Positions 1 to 12,249 are shown, numbered from the stretch's first letter. The stretch is DNA of 60,000 bases from Cryptomeria japonica (GCF_030272615.1 NC_081405.1:25438272-25498271); one strand, 5' to 3'. Notes: generated from the letters alone by a model not told the origin. Made by a program: numbers and translations.

Positions 1-904
1 GCTAGGTGAAAGGGATTCTTGATGAAGGATGCCATAGTTTTGACCCAAAGTGAGGGGTAAGTTTATAATAGATATACATTGCCAAGTAAAAATAGGTTGT
101 ACCAAGGACATACACCTCTTGCATAAGAAAGAATCCTTGAGAAAACAACTTCACACAACGAAGGACATAAAATAATAAACAAGCACCACTAAAGAAAAGA
201 AAAGTGGATCCTTAGAAAGGATAAGAGAGTGATCATTTCCCCCCAAGTGTAGGGACAATCAGAATAATTAAACAACCTCTAAGGAGAGATTAGACATAAG
301 AAATGTATAATGTAATCACATGAATGAATATTTAGTGCAAGAAAAGACATTAAGATATGTAAATTGCAACTCTAAAGAAGAGGTAATATTCAAAGAGAAA
401 ACGAAAGAATTACAATGAAGGTTCACAAACTCCCCTAGGTAGAGATTAATCATAAGAGACACACTATTCTATGTAGGAAAGGATATCAATACATGAAAAA
501 TGCAACCCTTAAAGAGAATAGTGACACATGAGAGAAGAAAGAGATAAGATATAATAATATTTTCCCCCCCCAAGGATAGAGACAAGAATAAATAAACTAT
601 AATATTGCTCTCTAAGTATGATTGCACTTGAAATTGTACCACCATGAATGAAAATGAGGCTTAATAGGTAAGCTAACAATGCGACATAGTGAGGAGAAAC
701 ATAATAGGAACTTGAATGTTATTTGAAATGATCATGAAAAATATGCCATCGATCATCACCTATTACTTTTATGTTATTTTTATGGTCTTCGAAGCTACAA
801 ACTAGAAATCTAGATTTTGAAACAGTTTGGAAGGGAACTTGAAAATTTGGATTTGAATTGGGAGGACTAGGGAATTGGGTGCCCTTGTCCTAGGATAGGG
901 GTGC
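1..904. other. Flank of HostL, no gene seen
   Basis: This is the host side of the El1 insertion, downstream of the HostL reading frame. No open frame looks coding. Several stretches echo one another loosely: C-run segments near 236 and 561, a segment near 272 resembling one near 427, and one near 343 resembling one near 482. This suggests a badly decayed repeat of about 140-155 bp. Just before 905 the sequence is locally GC-richer and resembles the sequence right of El1 at 14980-15010. Confidence 0.4.
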
Positions 905-2644
905 TGTTGGACACAATGGATCACCAAGAGGGGGGCGAATCAATGATTTAAACTCTTAACTTTCAACAAGGAGATACCGGTAACATATAAAACAAATTGA
1001 GCGCTAATCGGTAGCTCAAACAATGCAAACAAGGTGTGTGAATGGACTTACTAAAACATCCATATACCACATGCACAAAGATGCAACATACAACACTAGA
1101 TATATACGAGGAAAACTCAATGTGGCAAAAAACTCGGTGAGAATAGTTGTTGGAGATCTTCTGCTCCAATCTAGCCTCACAATAAATTTCTGATTACAAT
1201 ATTTAAGGCACCAACCCAAGGAGTGCCAACCCTTGATTTATGAGCACCAACTCAAAGGAGCACCAAGCCCTACACAATTTAAAGGCTACAACCTAAAGGA
1301 GCTACAACCCCTACACTAAGCTTCAACTTAGTGAAAACAATATAAAACTCAGTTATACAAATGAAATCACCGTTGCAAATGAATTTTTGCAACCTTATAA
1401 TATTCTCCTCTGTCGGTTTCACCCTTACCAGTCTGTACTCTCTCCACCCACTCTGCAACTTGACTTTGCTGATGATTTTTCTAAAAACTCTCTCACAATG
1501 TCTTCACTCTCTCAACTCACACTCAATCTCTCTTAATCAAGCACAACTTCTGCCTATTTGTCACCTCTGTGTTCAATGCACACTCCATCGGTTTACTCTT
1601 CTTCTCCTCATCAGTCAGATCTTCACTCATAAACACTTGAAGTGTTTATCTCTTCACCTCTCAGACAACAATTTTACACTTGTCTTCACTCTACAACAGC
1701 AACAATCATAATCTCAAGTCATGATATTTAAACTTGAGCTTTCCCGCCAAGAATCAATTCAAACTTGGGGAGGTTAGGGTTTCCTTTACCCAACACAATC
1801 TGCATGAGATCTGATCTAGCCTATCTTTGATCGATCACTTGTACTCGAGGAATGCATATGTACACATTTTCCATTATCCAATGCATACTTTCTAAAGATA
1901 GCAATCTCGTACATGATTTTCTACCTTGAAATCTGTCGGCTCATTAAAAGCTCAGTTGTTTCCTTCTCAAGAGCTTCTTGCAATCTGATTCCTTTGCTTC
2001 GATCTAGGTGCCAACTACTCCCTGATCTTCCTCTATTATTCTTTCTTCCTCGAGCCGCATCAGTTAGTTAGAATCCCATGATTTTTGGCTTTCATTAATG
2101 TTGACTAGCTGTTTCAACAACCATGTCGCTGGAGGCTTCATTGACCTTTGCATGTTTTCCACCTCAGCTCCACATGGCATCACAATGGTCATACACTTAT
2201 CTCACCGACACATAGTTGGTTTACACTTAAACATTCAACAAACTCATATCGGTACAAGCCTTTACTAGTGAGACCTTGTTCTCCTTCTAACCGGTAGTGC
2301 ACACTACACCAGTAGCACATCTTCACCTCCGGTAGTTTGTGATTATTTTAACATTCTTCCTCTTCATCATGAACAGGCAGCCAAACTCTAGACCAATTTA
2401 AGCCCTACTGGTTATCACTCAACATACACACACATGCATCTCACCTCATACCGGCGAAGTCATCGATAGTCTCAACAACTGCTTGTTTTTCACCATACCG
2501 ATTTACAAGCCTTCATGTTAATCTTCTCAATACCTTATTTGTCTTTCACCATATTGGTATACTCTTCTTCATATCAGATGACATACCTCTACCGGTAGGC
2601 TGCTTGCAATACCGATCGACATCAATGACAACTCAATGCCAACA
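905..2644 (-). repeat. El1 3' LTR
   Basis: Direct repeat of 13327-14979, starting TGTTGG and ending CCAACA on the plus strand. Near its left edge it has the GAGAGGGGG-TGAATCA type tract found in most LTRs of this window. On the sense strand this lies close to the LTR 3' end. A TTTAAATA-like promoter candidate on the minus strand lies around 1725. Plus-strand open frames inside it are antisense shadows. Confidence 0.9.
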
Positions 2645-2656
2645 ATCTCCCCCTTT
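2645..2656 (-). other. El1 polypurine tract
   Basis: On the minus strand this reads AAAGGGGGAGAT and directly abuts the 3' LTR, the usual place for the primer of plus-strand DNA synthesis. The same motif abuts the 3' LTRs of El2, El3 and El7. Confidence 0.85.
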
Positions 2657-2862
2657 GGCATTGATGTCAACATCTTCTTTTCTGGTTTCTCACCCTCTTT
2701 GACAACAATGGCAAAGGGAACCTTAGTTTTACACCAATAATCTCTCCCTTGATTGCATCCGGTTAAGACACATTCTCCCCCTATGTCCATGCTTCAAGAT
2801 TCAAGAGGCATAAGATAGTAGCAATGGTTGACTCCCCCTGAATCATGCTATCTCCTATGCAT

Positions 2863-3216
2863 TCAAGTGCTGCCAGATGGTGGGAGAACTCCCATCTTTT
2901 GTCTCAAATACTCAAATGGGCTAAAGGGAAGTGGCTTGGTAAATATGTCAGCAATATGATCATCAGTGGGAACATACTCTACTATAACCTCCTCGTCTGC
3001 TACCTTCTCCCTCAAGAAGTGATACTTGATTGCAATGTGTTTTGTTCTCGAGTGCATTACTGGATTCTTGGAGATGTTGATTGCACTTGAGTTATCACAC
3101 CAGATTGGAATGGGTTCTGGTATCTCCACCTGTATATCTTTCAGTGTCCACTTCATCCATAAAACCTGTGAACAACATGTAGTAGCTGTTATGTACTCTG
3201 CCTCAAAAGTAGATAG
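2863..3216 (-). pseudogene. El1 RNase H, C-terminal part
   Basis: The minus-strand frame begins LSTFEAEYI and continues through WCDNSSAINISKNP, SRTKHIAIKYHFLREKV and the terminal ADIFTKPLP block. These are the conserved C-terminal signatures of copia RNase H, with the catalytic E (EAEY) and D (CDNSSA). The upstream half lies at 10467-10680, on the other side of El2. Removing El2 and one copy of the 5 bp duplication restores VSLSTFEAEY in frame. The frame ends at a normal stop after GVLPPSGST, so this end is intact and the gene is broken by the insertion. Confidence 0.9.
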
Positions 3217-4714
3217 TGATAACTTAATGATGAACAAATAGTACCAAACCGGTACTGAGAGGGGGGGGGGTGAATCAGTACAGGCAAAAACACAACCTTA
3301 AACTGGTTTGTCAACTAACACTTATGCACTGATAGACAAACAACAACACCGATCCTTCAACAGAGTTCAACCAACAAAACTCAGTGTAACTGAGACAAGA
3401 AAAGACCGGTTGACACTTGTCTTCTCATATAATCTAACTCTTCATTCCCATTTCACCCTAATGCATGAATAGGCAATCTACCATCAAAGATGTACACATT
3501 ATAGCAAGATCAACATGCATCACCACTTAATCAGAAAATAATCATAACATCACATGAAGAAAGCATCACACATGACACACATATTTTTCATGTGGAAACC
3601 CGACTGGGAAAACCACGGTGGGGATGAATACCCACAAGCTTGTTTTTAAACTCTTTGGAAGTCTGCTCTGTTAGGAGCCTTGTCCGGTTAAAGACAGATA
3701 CAATAGGTTCTGTTAGGAACTGATCCTGTTAGGGATCACCCGGTTAAGGGATGGCTACAATACCTGGTTAAGGGTTAAACCCTGTTAAGGGTACCTTATT
3801 AGAGGATTTCAAGAACTCAATAACTAAAGGATATCAATGACTCAGTAGCTTTGAGTTACCCTATTAGAGGATTTTCAACAAGCCGGTTAAGGCTACCCTA
3901 TTAGGGGATTTCACAACTGTTGAAGTGGTTAAAGATCAACAGGTATATCAATGACCTGATAATAGCACTCAATGCCAATGTAGATCGACTTAAGCTCCTC
4001 TTCACCTTTTGCACTTACACTCTGCAAATATACCTTCTCTCCTCTGGTTTGGCAAGAATCACGTATCTCTTCTCTTAGATACACACACACAACTTTTGCC
4101 AACAACCTCTGAAAGAATCACAATATTGACCTTATAGGACAACAGACAGGTCGGTAGCATAAACCCTAAACCCTAGACTTGTTAGGTTAAGGAATTCAAA
4201 CGGTTCAATCTTGACCATTGATCATACTGTATTGAATGCAACAGTCTTGATCCAATCTCAAGACATTCTCCATCATTCATTTTCCACCAATTTCATGGTG
4301 GCTGATAACCCATCACACATTATCACCGTTTATAGACTTCGCACATTCCTGAGGTAGATAGGAACACTCTTCTTTATGCAAGATCCTTCGTGCGCATAGG
4401 GCTTACGTGGCAACACTATTTGTTCTTCGTTACCATGCTAACTTCATAACATAAAGTCACCTTGAAGCACTCCAACTGGAAACCCTGAAGTTGAGACCAC
4501 CAACCGGTAGTCATGCACTGCTTCCATGTGCCAGTTCCCATAACCTTATGCTGGTTCACCTTGAACAAGCACACCGCTTCACTTTGGTATAGATACCGGT
4601 TCACAGTGTTATACTGGTTCTTACATATGCCAATTCTCACCTCTTCAGTGTATTGACATCAATGACAACATATAATGTCATTATGTCCACATACCAGTTC
4701 ACATAATGCCAACA
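3217..4714 (-). repeat. El2 3' LTR
   Basis: Direct repeat of 8983-10466. On the plus strand it starts TGATAACTTAATGATGAA and ends CATAATGCCAACA. Near the left end it carries the G-run motif followed by TGAATCAGTA, and further in the GTGGAAACCCGACTGGGAAA block shared with other LTRs here. Its right neighbour is the element's purine tract. Confidence 0.93.
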
Positions 4715-4726
4715 ATCTCCCCCTTT
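4715..4726 (-). other. El2 polypurine tract
   Basis: Minus strand AAAGGGGGAGAT, directly abutting the El2 3' LTR. A second, similar stretch (plus-strand TCTCCCCCTTTGACA) lies further inside near 4810. El3 and El5 also have a second stretch inside their 3' untranslated regions. Confidence 0.85.
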
Positions 4727-4979
4727 GGCATTGATGGCAATATTCAAAGATATCTCTTTGCTAACTCATCTTCTCCCCAATTTCTACAGATATCTTCTCC
4801 ACTTCGTATCTTCTCCCCCTTTGACAACAATGCCAAAGTGGAGGCACAAACATCCCTGTTCCATTATGCTGCTCCCCCTGAGGAGTAGCATCCTTCAACA
4901 CATCAATCAACAAAAAAATGACTATGCAATACCTGACTGACGTGGAACAAATACTTTTAATTTACCTCCTGAAGGGGCA

Positions 4980-5781
4980 GTACCCCCAATTCACCTCTTA
5001 AATACACAAATGTAGTCTTTGGGAGAGGCTTGGTGAATATGTATGCTAACTACTCCTTACTGGAAACATGTTCCAATGCAATCTCTTTATTTTGAACCTT
5101 TTCCCTCAAGAAATGATACTTGAGCTCAAAATGCTTGGTTCTAGAATGTAAAGCCGGATTCTTTGAAATATTGATAGCACTTGTGTTATCATAGAATATA
5201 CTTACTGGTTTAGATATAGGGATTTTGAAGCCATCTAATACATGCTTCATCCAGATTGTCTGAGTGCAGTTCATGAAAGCTGCAACATACTCCGCTTCCA
5301 CTGTAGACTGAGAGATACAGCTCTGCTTCTTACTCATCCATGAGACCAGTCTACCACCGAGAAAGAATGCACCACTGGTTGTTCTTTTCTGATCATCCAC
5401 ATTACCTGCCCAATCAGCATCTGTGAATACTTTTAGGTTGAAATCATTGTTGTATGGGTACCACAATCCATAGTCAACTGTTCCCTTCAGAAACCTAAGA
5501 ATCCACTTGACTGCAACCAAGTGGGATTCTCTTGGACTTTTCTGGAACCTTGCAGTAATGCCAACTGTATGTGCAATATCTAGTCTGCTATGCACTACAT
5601 AATGCAACTTACCAATCATCGATCGATATTCCTTCTCATCAACCAATGCAGAATCATCCTCTTTTGATAATTTGCAACCGGTCACCATCAGTGTACCAGC
5701 TGGTTTGCTATCTTCCATGCCAAAGGTCTTCAACACCTCTTTGACATATTTGGACTGAGTGATAAAGATTCCATCTTTCAT
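4980..5781 (-). pseudogene. El2 RT C-terminal part and RNase H
   Basis: The open minus-strand frame 5781-5050 starts in the RT connection (ITQSKYVKEVLKTFGMED), passes the SMIGKLHYV and ARFQKSPRESHL blocks, then RNase H. Visible catalytic acidic residues are D in FTDADWAG, E in VEAEYVAA and D in YDNTSAINIS. A stop after HVSSKE cuts off the end, but the IFTKPLPK block is still readable at about 5045-5000. RNase H would remove the RNA strand during reverse transcription. Length and order match copia pol. One premature stop and a shifted junction at the upstream side make it non-functional as it stands. Confidence 0.92.
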
Positions 5782-6415
5782 CTGCTGGATCTATAGTCCA
5801 ATGAAGAACTTAATCTCCCCTATGAGTGACATCTCAAACTCTTCCTTCATCTCATCAGCAACTCATGACTCATCTTGTCATCTCCACCAAAGATAATGTC
5901 ATCAACAAAAACTTCATAGATCAGGATTTGATCTCCTTCAGATTTCAAGTAGATATTGCTATCTTCACTTGTTCTCTCAAATCCAATCTTCACAAGATGG
6001 GAATGTAGACATTCATACCATGCTCTAGGTGCCTACTTTAGACCATATAAGGCTTAATGTAGCTTGCACACCATATCACTATCTTCATATAGGAAAAACC
6101 CATCTGGTTGCTCTATATACACCTTCTCTTCAAGTACATCATTTAGGAATGCAGATTTTACATCCATTTGATATACCTTGAATCCTTTAAAAGCTGCATA
6201 TACAAGAAGCATACAAACTCCTTCTAATCTGGCTACAGGAGCAAAGGTTTCTCCATAGTCTTCTCCTTCTTCTTGAGCATATCCTTGGCACACCATTCTG
6301 GCTTTGTTCCTAATCACTATGCCATCCTCATTCAGCTTGTTTCTGAACACCTATTTGGTGCCAATGACATTTTTATGCTCTGGTCTGGGTACTAAGGACC
6401 ATGTACCATTTTTCT
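5782..6415 (-). pseudogene. El2 reverse transcriptase core
   Basis: Frame 6350-6054 holds the RT N-terminal part: RNKARMVCQGYAQEEGEDY, FAPVARLEGV and QMDVKSAFLN, the last carrying the first catalytic Asp. After frameshifts near 6050 the active-site motif FVDDIIFGGDD is readable at 5898-5909 and onward. Both aspartates of the FVDD/YVDD motif are present. The gap between frames is small, so the domain is frameshifted and not deleted. Copia RT copies element RNA into cDNA in cytoplasmic particles. Confidence 0.88.
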
Positions 6416-6715
6416 CTATTTGGTCAAGTTTCTCCTCCATTTCCTTGATCCAGTCTTCATCTTTATGAGCCTCTTTGAATGATTTAGACTCAAATTCAGA
6501 ATCATACATGAGTTTTCTATGATCTTTCTTCTTGTAAGGATTCCTGCATCCTTATCTCCTATGATCTGCTTAGGATCATGATTGAACTTGACATACCGAG
6601 GAATAGTCTTGACTGGTTCTTCTTGCTTTTCCTCTTCATCCTCATCTTCTTCAGTATCAACATTCACCGATTCAGGAACACTGTTACTAGTACTTGGTTG
6701 ACTGACAACTGGTTC
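6416..6715 (-). pseudogene. El2 integrase-RT linker
   Basis: An acidic stretch (NVDTEEDEDEEEKQEE) is followed by RYVKFNHDPKQIIGDKDAG and ILTRRK. This is the variable linker between integrase and RT in copia polyproteins, with its usual QIIGD...TRR end. A frameshift after RRKIIENS turns the remainder into out-of-frame sequence. No catalytic role is expected. Confidence 0.75.
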
Positions 6716-7642
6716 CTAGAAGGTTGCAACCGGTTCATTTACAGCTTTCTCACTGCCGATTTCCTCAGGTTTCCCAGAGGTTTCATCAACTCTCACATTG
6801 ATACTTTCCATAATTCTCTGAGTCCTATTGTTGAAACACTTGAGAGCTTTATTCTTGGTGGAATATCCTAGGAATATTCCCTCATCAGATTTAGCTTCAA
6901 ATTTGCCCTGATGTTCACTTCTCTTGATGTAGCATTTGCTACCAAATACCCTAAAGTAGCTAACCACAGGTGTCTTACCGGTCCAATACTCATAAGGAGT
7001 TTTGTCCTTACCTTTCTTGATGAGTACCTGGTTCATTGTGTAGACTGCAGTGCTTACTGCTTCTCTCCAAAAGGTGTGAGCTACCTTTCTTTGAATCAAC
7101 ATGGTTCTAGCTGCTTCAACCACAATCTGATTATTCCTCTCTGCTAGGCTATTCTGTTGTGGAGTCCAGGGGGCAAACAGTTGCCTCTTGATGCCAAATT
7201 CTTTACAATACTTGTTGAATTCACCAGAAGTGAATTCCCCTCCTTGATCAGTTCTGAGGCACTTGATCCTTTTACCGCTTTCCTTCTCCACTAATGCTCT
7301 GAAAGCTTTGAACTTCACAAAGGCTTCAGACTTGTCTTTCAAGAATGTGACCCACATCATTCTTGAGCAGTCATTTGTGAGAATCATGAAGTACCTATCA
7401 CCCTGAACACTTTTTTTTTTCATAGGACCACACAAATCAGTATGCACAAGATCAAGCAAGTTGGCAGTAGTGAAAGATTTACCTTTAAAGGTTGAGGAAG
7501 ACATTTTCCCCAATTGACACTCTCTGCACAAGGTATTACCTGGTTTGCTTAGCACCGACAACCCTCTAATTGCCTTGATCTTACTAGCCTTCACAATGTT
7601 ATCAAAGTTTACATGGCAAACTCTCCTATGCCAATCCAACAA
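6716..7642 (-). pseudogene. El2 integrase
   Basis: 308 codons open. The zinc-binding HHCC head reads WHRRVCHVNFD...CRECQLGK. The catalytic core shows D in HTDLCGPM, D in LRTDQGGEF and E in NSLAERNNQ, so the D,D,E triad is intact. The GKTP, YFRVFGSKCYI and DEGIFLGYS blocks of copia integrase follow. A one-base loss near 7635 puts it out of frame with the upstream gag-protease frame, which overlaps it at 7609-7642. Integrase inserts the cDNA and makes the 5 bp target duplications seen in this window. Confidence 0.93.
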
Positions 7643-8964
7643 TCATCAAATTTAGCCATAAGACATGTACTTATATTTGCATTCAGCTGAAATAGGTTAC
7701 CTTTAGTCTGCATACCGGTAGCCACAATTTTGCCATTCTTTCCTTTTATTCTGTACACTCCATTCTTGAATTCCAGGGTGAGACCACTGCCATTCAGCTG
7801 GGCAACACTCAGAAGGTTATGTCTGAGACCATCAACCCAATACATATTGTCAGCACTACTCTTTCCATTTAGAGAGATGGACCCTCTGCCTTCGACCATG
7901 CATGGTGCATCATTTCCAAAGCGAACCACACCACCATCATACTCTTCCAAGGATAGAAACTTGCTCTGGTCACCAGTCATATGGTGAGAACAACCATTGT
8001 CAATGATCCACTCATTGGAATTATCAAAGCGGGAGACAAGAGTCTTCTTGTCTGACACATCTTCCTTTACAACAACAAACACAATGTCTTCATTCTCTTC
8101 ATCTTCTAATTCCTCATCTGTGACACCTTCATCAACTGCAACAAAATAGTTTCTCCTATTTCCTCCTTTGAATTTCTTGAATCTTTCCGGTTTATCCTTG
8201 TTGTCACTATTAGGACAGCTCATAGCAATATGTCCTATCCAGTTACAACAAAAATATTTCAAAGGGAGCTTACCTCTATATTTACCAGTTCCTTTTGGAA
8301 ATTTCATGGAAAGAAGAGCTTCAAATTCCATCAGAAACTCCTCATCATCCATTACTCTACTCTGTCTTGGTTCACCACTAGTACTTGCTTCTTTTCCTTT
8401 TCTGGATGGTACAAAAGAAGCTCTAAAAGCTGATTTAGTCTTTTGAACACTGCCATCAAAACTATTTAGCTCATATGCTGTCAACTTTGCAATGATGGAA
8501 TCTAGGGATACCTTAGTCTTGTCTATTGATCTCAACTCCTGAATAGCAGCAACTCTTATTGCATAGACCGACAATAGGGATCTCAGGACTTTGCTTACCA
8601 CAATGGAATCTTCCATTTTACCACCTGCACTCTTGATATCTTCGACAATAGTTTTGATTCTAATACCATACTGTTGAATGGTTTCACCTTCAACCATTTG
8701 CATGTCTTCAAACTTTCCTCTAAGGCTTTCTTCCTTAGCTTGTTTTACATGCTCATCACCTCCATAGATATTTTCAAGAGCATACCTTACCTCTTTGGGA
8801 TTTACCTTATCTTGGACATCAATGAACTCAATATCAGATAAACTACTGATTAGGGCTTCCATGACTTGCCCATTCTCCTATATCTCTCTCTTTTGATCAT
8901 CGGTGAGAGTACCAGTAGGGGCAACATAGGGATTCTCAACATAGCTCTAGTGTTGAGCACCCAT
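7609..8964 (-). pseudogene. El2 gag and protease
   Basis: Frame from 8862 (M in VMEALISSLS), with an apparent upstream start MGAQH at 8964 followed by two stops. The capsid part resembles the copia gag fold (LRGKFEDMQMVEGETIQQY, VVSKVLRSL, LTAYEL). The zinc knuckle near 8230 reads YFCCNWIGHIAMSC: its first Cys has become Tyr. The protease signature reads WIIDNGCSHHMTG, where the catalytic DSG triplet is DNG. The N-terminal YAFWKIRM-type segment of copia gag is absent, so the gag may be shortened. The frame ends by the one-base shift before integrase. Confidence 0.9.
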
Positions 8965-8970
8965 GCTTCT

Positions 8971-8980
8971 GATGATACCA
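8971..8980 (-). other. El2 primer binding site (degenerate)
   Basis: Minus strand TGGTATCATC, beside the 5' LTR with a two-base gap. It resembles the initiator tRNA-Met site TGGTATCAGAGC, but a three-base duplication (TGA) disturbs it. Confidence 0.7.
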
Positions 8981-8982
8981 AT

Positions 8983-10466
8983 TGATAACTTAATGATGAA
9001 TGAATAGTACCAAACCGATACTGAGAGGGGGGGTGAATCAGTATAGGCAGAAACACAACCTTAAACTGGTTTGTCAACTAACACATATGCGTTGATAGAT
9101 AAACAACAACACCGGTCCTTCAACAGAGTTCAACCAACAAAACCCAGTGTAACTGAGACAAGAAAAGACTGGTTGACACTTATCTTCTCATATAATCTAA
9201 CTCTTTATTCCCATTTCACCCTAATGCATGAACATGCAATCTACCATCAAAGATGTACATATTACAACAAGATCAACATGCATCACCACTTAATCAGAAA
9301 ACAATCATAACATCACATGAAGAAAGCATCACACATGACACACATATTTTTCATGTGGAAACCCAACTGGGAAAAACCACGGTGGGGATGAATACCCGCA
9401 AGCTTGTTTTTGAACTCTTTGGAAGTCCGCTTTGTTAGGAGCCTTGTCCGGTTAAAGATAGATACAATAGGTTCTTTTAGGAGCTGATCTTTTTAGGGAT
9501 CACTCGGTTAAGGGTTAAACCCTATTAAGGGTACCTTGTTAGAGGATTTCAAGAACTCAATAGCTAAAGGATATCAATGACTCAGTAGCTTCGAGTTACC
9601 CTGTTAGAAGATTTTCAACAAGCCGGTTAAGGCTACCCTATTAGGAGATTTCACAACTGTTGAAGTGGTTAAAGATCAACATGTATATCAATGACCTAAT
9701 AATAGCACTCAATGCCAATGCAGATCCGCTTAAGCTCCTCTTCACCTTCTACACTTACACTCTGCAAATATAACTTCTCTCCTCTGGTTTGACAAGAATC
9801 ACGTATCTCTTCTCTTAGATACACACACACAACTTTTGCCAACAACCTTTGAAATAATCACAACATCGACCTTATAGGACAACAGACAAGTTGGTAGCAT
9901 AAACCCTAAACCCTAGACCTGTTAGGTTAAGGAATTCAAATGGTTCAATCTTGACTGTTGATCATACTGTATTGAATGCAACAGTCTTGATCCAATCTCA
10001 AGACATTCTCCATCATTCATTTTCCACCAATTTCATGGCGACTAATAACCCATCACACATTATCACCGTTTACAGACTTTGCACATTCCCGAGGTAGATA
10101 GGAACACTCTTCTTTATGCAAGATCCTTCACGCACACAAGGCTTACGTGGCAACACTATTTGTTCTTCTTTACCATGCTAACTTCATCACATAAAGTCAC
10201 CTTGAAGCACTCCAACCGAAAACCCTGAAGTTGAGACCACCAACCGGTAGTCATGCACTGCTTCCATGTGCCGGTTTCCATAACCTTATGCTGGTTCACC
10301 TTGAACAAGCACACCACTTCACTTTGGTACAGATACCGGTTCACAGTGTTATACTAGTTCATACATATGCTGATTCTCACCTCTTCAGTGTATTGACATC
10401 AATGACAACATACAATGTCATTATTTCCACATACCGGTTCTTATACCGGTTCACATAATGCCAACA
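8983..10466 (-). repeat. El2 5' LTR
   Basis: Direct repeat of 3217-4714, shorter by about 14 bp through small indels, one near 9500 where a segment present at 3740-3775 is missing. It would carry the promoter of El2. On the plus strand it begins TGATAACTTAATGATGAA and ends CCAACA. Confidence 0.93.
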
Positions 10467-11337
10467 AACAGTGACACTTAATCTTGCTTCTTACTATGCC
10501 TTGATACTAACCAGTCTCCTAAGTAGAAAGAACTTCCACTTATGCTTTTGTGGTCATCAATACTTCTTGCCCAATCTGCATCCATATAAGCCTACAAAGA
10601 GAAGTCTCCTTTCTTTGGATACCACAGACCATAGCTGATAGTTCCTTGCAGATACTTGAAGATTCTTCTGACTGCATTTAAGTGAGACTATTTAGAAGCA
10701 TCTTGGAATCTTGCTACCATGCAGACAACTTGTACAATATCTGGTCTAGATGCTGGTAAATACAACAAACTACCGATCATAGACCTACACAATGTTTTCT
10801 CAACTTCTGGTGATTCATCTAGTTTTCTCAACTTACAATCAGTAACCATGGGAGTACTTACCAGTTTGCTATCCTCCATTTGAAATTTCTTTAGCATGTC
10901 TTTCACATACTTGGTTTGGGAGATGGAAACTCCTTTCTCCTTTTGTGAGATATGCAAACCAAGAAAATAGGACAACTCACCCAGCATGGACATCTCAAAC
11001 TCTTGTCTTCATGTAATCTGCAAATTCTTTGTACATGATGTTCTTGTCTCCATCAAAGATAATATCATCCACATATACAACAAATATAATCATGTGATCT
11101 CCATTTACCTTGACATACAAGTTGTTGTCTGCATTCCCTTTCTGGAATCCTTGCTACTTCAAATATTTGTCTAAATGGGAATACCATGCTCTAGGATCTT
11201 GCTTCAAACCATACAGAGCTTTCTTCAGCCGGCATATGAAAATCTCATCTTTATGCAACAACTACCCTTCCATTTGTTCCATATACACCTCTTCTTCAAT
11301 ATTGCCATTGAGAAAAGCAGATTTCACATCCATCTAA
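10467..11337 (-). pseudogene. El1 RT C-terminal part and start of RNase H
   Basis: Frame 10993-10688 reads MLGELSYFLGLHISQKEKG, ISQTKYVKDMLKKFQMEDSK, SMIGSLLYLPASRPDI: the RT end and connection. The upstream active site YVDDIIFDGDK is readable at about 11075-11045 with both Asp present, but in a shifted frame. Towards 10467 the RNase H start (ADWAR, GYQ..VS..KKQ-like text) runs into El2 at VSL; the rest lies at 3216-2863. Several frameshifts and a stop replace conserved residues. Confidence 0.85.
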
Positions 11338-11343
11338 TATACT

Positions 11344-11724
11344 TTATATCCCTTGTAGGTTGAGAAAGCTAAAAACCATTCTGATTGCCTCTAACCTAGC
11401 AATCGGTGCCAAGGTTTCTTCAAAATCAATACCTTCCACTTGAGCATACCCTTTGCAAACTAACCTTGCTTTATTCTGGACTATCATACCTTCTTCATTT
11501 CTCTTGTTCCTGTAGACCCATTTGGTACCTATTGCATTCTTGTCTATTGGTCTAGGAACAAGTTCCCAAGTCTGATTTTTCTCAATTTGTCTCAATTCTT
11601 CATCCTTGGCATCTGCCCACTTCTCACTTTTTCTAGTATCATCAAAAGTTTTGGGCTCTACCTCAGTCATGAGACAAAAATTTACCTGCTCCCCTTCCCA
11701 GGCTAATCTCCTTCTGGTCTGCAC
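11344..11724 (-). pseudogene. El1 RT N-terminal part
   Basis: 126 codons open: [20 protein letters not shown] (linker end), [57 protein letters not shown] and [12 protein letters not shown]. This is the standard beginning of copia RT. In the next frame the QMDVKSAFLNG equivalent is mutated. No start is expected because it is part of a polyprotein. Confidence 0.88.
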
Positions 11725-11769
11725 ACCTTCATTCCTATCTCCTATGATCTATTCTTCCATATGATTCTT

Positions 11770-12124
11770 CTACACATACCGGTTGGGGATCTTGTTTGGT
11801 ATATCTTCTACCAACCCATTGTTAGATTGTTCTTCATTTTCAACATCTGAGTCATCAATGTATGGTGCTGGTGCAAAATTTCCTCTATGTGTGTCATCAT
11901 CTGTTCTCACATTTACACTCTCAACCACCCTTCTCAACCTCTTGTTGTAACATTTGCAGGCTTTACTATTGGTTGAGTATCCCAAGAAGATTCCTTAATC
12001 ACTTTGGGAATCAAAACTTCCTAATCCATCAACATCTCTCTTGATGAAGCACTTACTTCCAAACACTCTGAAGTGCTTGAGTGATGGTTTCCTTTCATTC
12101 CATAACTCATATGGAGTCATTCTA
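11770..12124 (-). pseudogene. El1 integrase C-terminal end
   Basis: Readable blocks are TPYELWNERKPSLKHFRVFG, SKCFIKRDVDG, GIFLGYSTNSKACKCYNKR and RRVVESVNVRTDD, the end of a copia integrase. A stop replaces a residue in SD*GIFLGYS. The HHCC finger and the catalytic D,D,E core are absent: upstream of about 12125 the sequence jumps straight to the gag C-terminal region. So El1 lost protease and most of integrase by an internal deletion. Confidence 0.85.
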
Positions 12125-12223
12125 CTATTCACTCTTAACTATACCCGGTTTAAAGTGTAGACAACCATGAATCTCTTCACCTTTATTTGAAGAAGTGAAT
12201 TGTATCTCCTTATCAGATGTCTT

Positions 12224-12249
12224 CTTGTTGTTGTTGTTGTTGTTGTTGA
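12224..12249 (+). repeat. (TTG)n microsatellite at the El1 deletion junction
   Basis: About eight TTG triplets, reading as glutamine codons (CAA) on the minus strand within the end of gag. It lies close to the junction where protease and most of integrase are missing. Confidence 0.9.

Larger units (their letters stand above)
3217..10466 (-). mobile_element. El2, Ty1/copia retrotransposon nested in El1
   Basis: A near full-length copia element, 7250 bp, inserted into the El1 RNase H. The LTRs (3217-4714 and 8983-10466) look about 95% identical. Flanking 5-mers GATAG (3212-3216) and AACAG (10467-10471) differ by two transitions, as expected for an aged target duplication. Gag-protease, integrase, RT and RNase H follow in copia order from right to left. 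Each frame is broken by a few stops or frameshifts, so the copy is not autonomous now. It is younger than El1, by nesting and by LTR similarity. Confidence 0.95.

Noticed and set aside
1361-1711. 116-codon plus-strand open frame
   Set aside because: Antisense within the El1 3' LTR, Leu/Ser/His-rich low-complexity translation. The other LTR copy breaks it.
2863-3237. RNase H frame extended to 3237
   Set aside because: The codons beyond 3216 come from the El2 LTR; the true upstream sequence is at 10467.
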